Part shown: piece after piece, positions 15,826-16,904 of the stretch
Layout of the letters: each line of letters opens with the position of its first letter
Position numbering within the stretch: the first letter of the stretch is position 1
Assembly: GCA_964499865.1 (NCBI GenBank)
Contig: CAZCPY010000069.1
Coordinates: 1-16,904, forward strand
DNA from: JANOGU01 sp964499865
GTDB lineage: Bacteria > Pseudomonadota > Alphaproteobacteria > Rhodobacterales > Rhodobacteraceae
Direction: 5' to 3'
Length of the DNA: 16,904 nucleotides
Notes under the pieces: model-generated
Told to the model about the DNA's origin: nothing
Databases searched by the model: none
The model's input: only the letters and a program-made list of their open reading frames with translations
Position numbers and translations under genes: made by a program

Positions 15826-15856
15826 CCTTGGGGCGGCTTTTGCCGCCATGCCAAGG
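15826..15856 (+). promoter_or_regulatory. Leader hairpin upstream of sucC
   Basis: CCTTGG-GGCGGC-TTTT-GCCGCC-ATG-CCAAGG folds into a 12-bp hairpin: inner six pairs closed by a TTTT loop, outer six pairs, and a three-base ATG bulge on the right side. It ends 20 bases before the sucC ribosome site (GAGG at 15877-15880). It is probably in the 5' untranslated leader and could protect the mRNA or mark a control element. No T-run follows it, so it is not a normal terminator. Confidence 0.5.
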
Positions 15857-15886
15857 AAGGCACCGCAACGGTCGGCGAGGGGCGCG

Positions 15887-16904
15887 ATGAACATCCACGA
15901 ATACCAGGGCAAGGCGCTGCTGCGCAGCTATGGCCTGCCGGTGTCGGACGGCCGGGTGGTGCTGAAGGCCGAGGATGCCAAGTCGGCCGCGGCCGAGATC
16001 GACGGCCCGATCTGGGTGGTCAAGGCGCAGATCCACGCGGGCGGCCGCGGCAAGGGCCGCTTCAGGGAGCCCGAGGCCGGCGAGAAGGGCGGCGTGCGGA
16101 TCACCCGGTCGGTGGGCGAGGCGGCCGAGCAGGCGCGCATGATGCTGGGCCGCACCCTCGTGACCAAGCAGACCGGCGAGGCGGGCAAGCAGGTCAACCG
16201 CGTCTACATCGAGGACGGCAGCGACATCGCGCGGGAATTCTACCTGGCGATCCTGATCGACCGCGGGACCGGCCGCATCTCTTTCGTGGCCTCGACCGAG
16301 GGCGGCATGGACATCGAGCAGGTGGCCCATGACACGCCCGAGAAGATCCACAGCTTTACCGTCGATCCGGCCACCGGCCTGAGCGATTTCCACGGCCGCC
16401 GCGTCGCCTTCGCGCTGGGGCTGGACGGCGCGCAGGTCAAGCAGTGCGTGGCGCTGGTGCGGACGCTCTACCGGCTCTTTGTCGACAAGGACATGGAGAT
16501 GCTGGAGATCAACCCGCTGATCGTGACCACCGACGGCATCCTGAAATGCCTCGATGCCAAGATGGGCTTTGACAACAACGCGCTGTATCGCCACCCCGAC
16601 ATCGGCGCGCTGGCCGACGAGACCGAAGTCGACCCCAAGGAACTTGCCGCGCAGAAGTTCGACCTGAACTACATCGCGCTGGATGGCGAGATCGGCTGCA
16701 TGGTCAACGGCGCGGGCCTCGCCATGGCGACGATGGACATCATCAAGCTGTACGGGGCGGAGCCGGCCAACTTCCTCGACGTGGGCGGCGGAGCGACGAA
16801 GGAGAAGGTGACCGAGGCATTCAAGATCATCACCTCGGACCCCAACGTCAAGGGCATCCTCGTCAACATCTTCGGCGGCATCATGCGCTGCGACATCATC
16901 GCCG
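15887..16904 (+). CDS. sucC: Succinyl-CoA synthetase beta subunit SucC (partial, 3' end outside window)
   Basis: The ADP-forming succinyl-CoA ligase beta subunit converts succinyl-CoA to succinate with ATP formation in the TCA cycle, as a complex with SucD. About 339 of the usual roughly 397 residues are present. The N-terminal ATP-grasp domain begins MNIHEYQGKALLRSYG, with K46 and AGGRGKGRF binding nucleotide. EINPLIV lies near residue 206, and CLDAKMGFDNNALYRH carries the Mg2+ and ATP ligands. The C-terminal ligase domain has NFLDVGGGATKEKV and ILVNIFGGIMRCDIIA, where the window ends. ATG 15887 has GAGG six bases upstream. sucD is expected next. Confidence 0.96.
   Translation, partial: MNIHEYQGKALLRSYGLPVSDGRVVLKAEDAKSAAAEIDGPIWVVKAQIHAGGRGKGRFREPEAGEKGGVRITRSVGEAAEQARMMLGRTLVTKQTGEAGKQVNRVYIEDGSDIAREFYLAILIDRGTGRISFVASTEGGMDIEQVAHDTPEKIHSFTVDPATGLSDFHGRRVAFALGLDGAQVKQCVALVRTLYRLFVDKDMEMLEINPLIVTTDGILKCLDAKMGFDNNALYRHPDIGALADETEVDPKELAAQKFDLNYIALDGEIGCMVNGAGLAMATMDIIKLYGAEPANFLDVGGGATKEKVTEAFKIITSDPNVKGILVNIFGGIMRCDIIA

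Overview
This window is very GC-rich chromosomal DNA. Its gene families and layout fit an alphaproteobacterium of the Rhodobacteraceae (Paracoccus/Rhodobacter type). Evidence for this is the GTTC-N7-GTTC type of LexA box, the 320-residue alphaproteobacterial malate dehydrogenase, a Rhodobacterales-looking intergenic repeat and the codon bias. No rRNA, tRNA, CRISPR array, phage gene, transposase or integrase was seen. Most of the window is ordinary housekeeping and catabolic DNA. The points of interest are a shortened SOS polymerase and several well-formed regulatory or palindromic sites between genes.

Left part (1-5681): dnaE2, an error-prone polymerase gene, lies on the minus strand behind an exact SOS box. 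It ends about 100 or more residues early, so it lacks the usual C-terminal OB-fold region, and imuA/imuB are not upstream of it. Divergent to it, after a G-run-rich gap, is a tight three-gene operon with ATGA overlaps: an EamA/DMT transporter, a HAD hydrolase, and an ornithine cyclodeaminase/mu-crystallin family enzyme whose active-site residues look more like an imine reductase than a true cyclodeaminase.

Centre (5784-10960): a glycerol-3-phosphate module. glpR (minus) is divergent from glpD-glpK (plus). A 15-bp inverted repeat in the shared promoter region is placed to control both promoters. A 63-bp REP-like palindromic element sits between glpD and glpK and supplies the glpD stop codon. 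GlpK phosphorylates glycerol, GlpD oxidises glycerol-3-phosphate to DHAP, and GlpR represses. Malate dehydrogenase (mdh) follows, with a strong hairpin terminator.

Right part (10971-16904): pepT (tripeptide peptidase) is overlapped by a class I methyltransferase gene. Next come a secreted protein of unknown function, a palindrome-rich convergent gap, a class III aminotransferase on the minus strand and, divergent from it, the start of sucC (succinyl-CoA synthetase beta), which runs off the window. The aminotransferase-sucC gap holds two identical CGTGATCAC sites 21 bp apart and a long leader hairpin. mdh and sucC are commonly adjacent TCA-cycle genes in this group; here about 5 kb of unrelated genes separate them.
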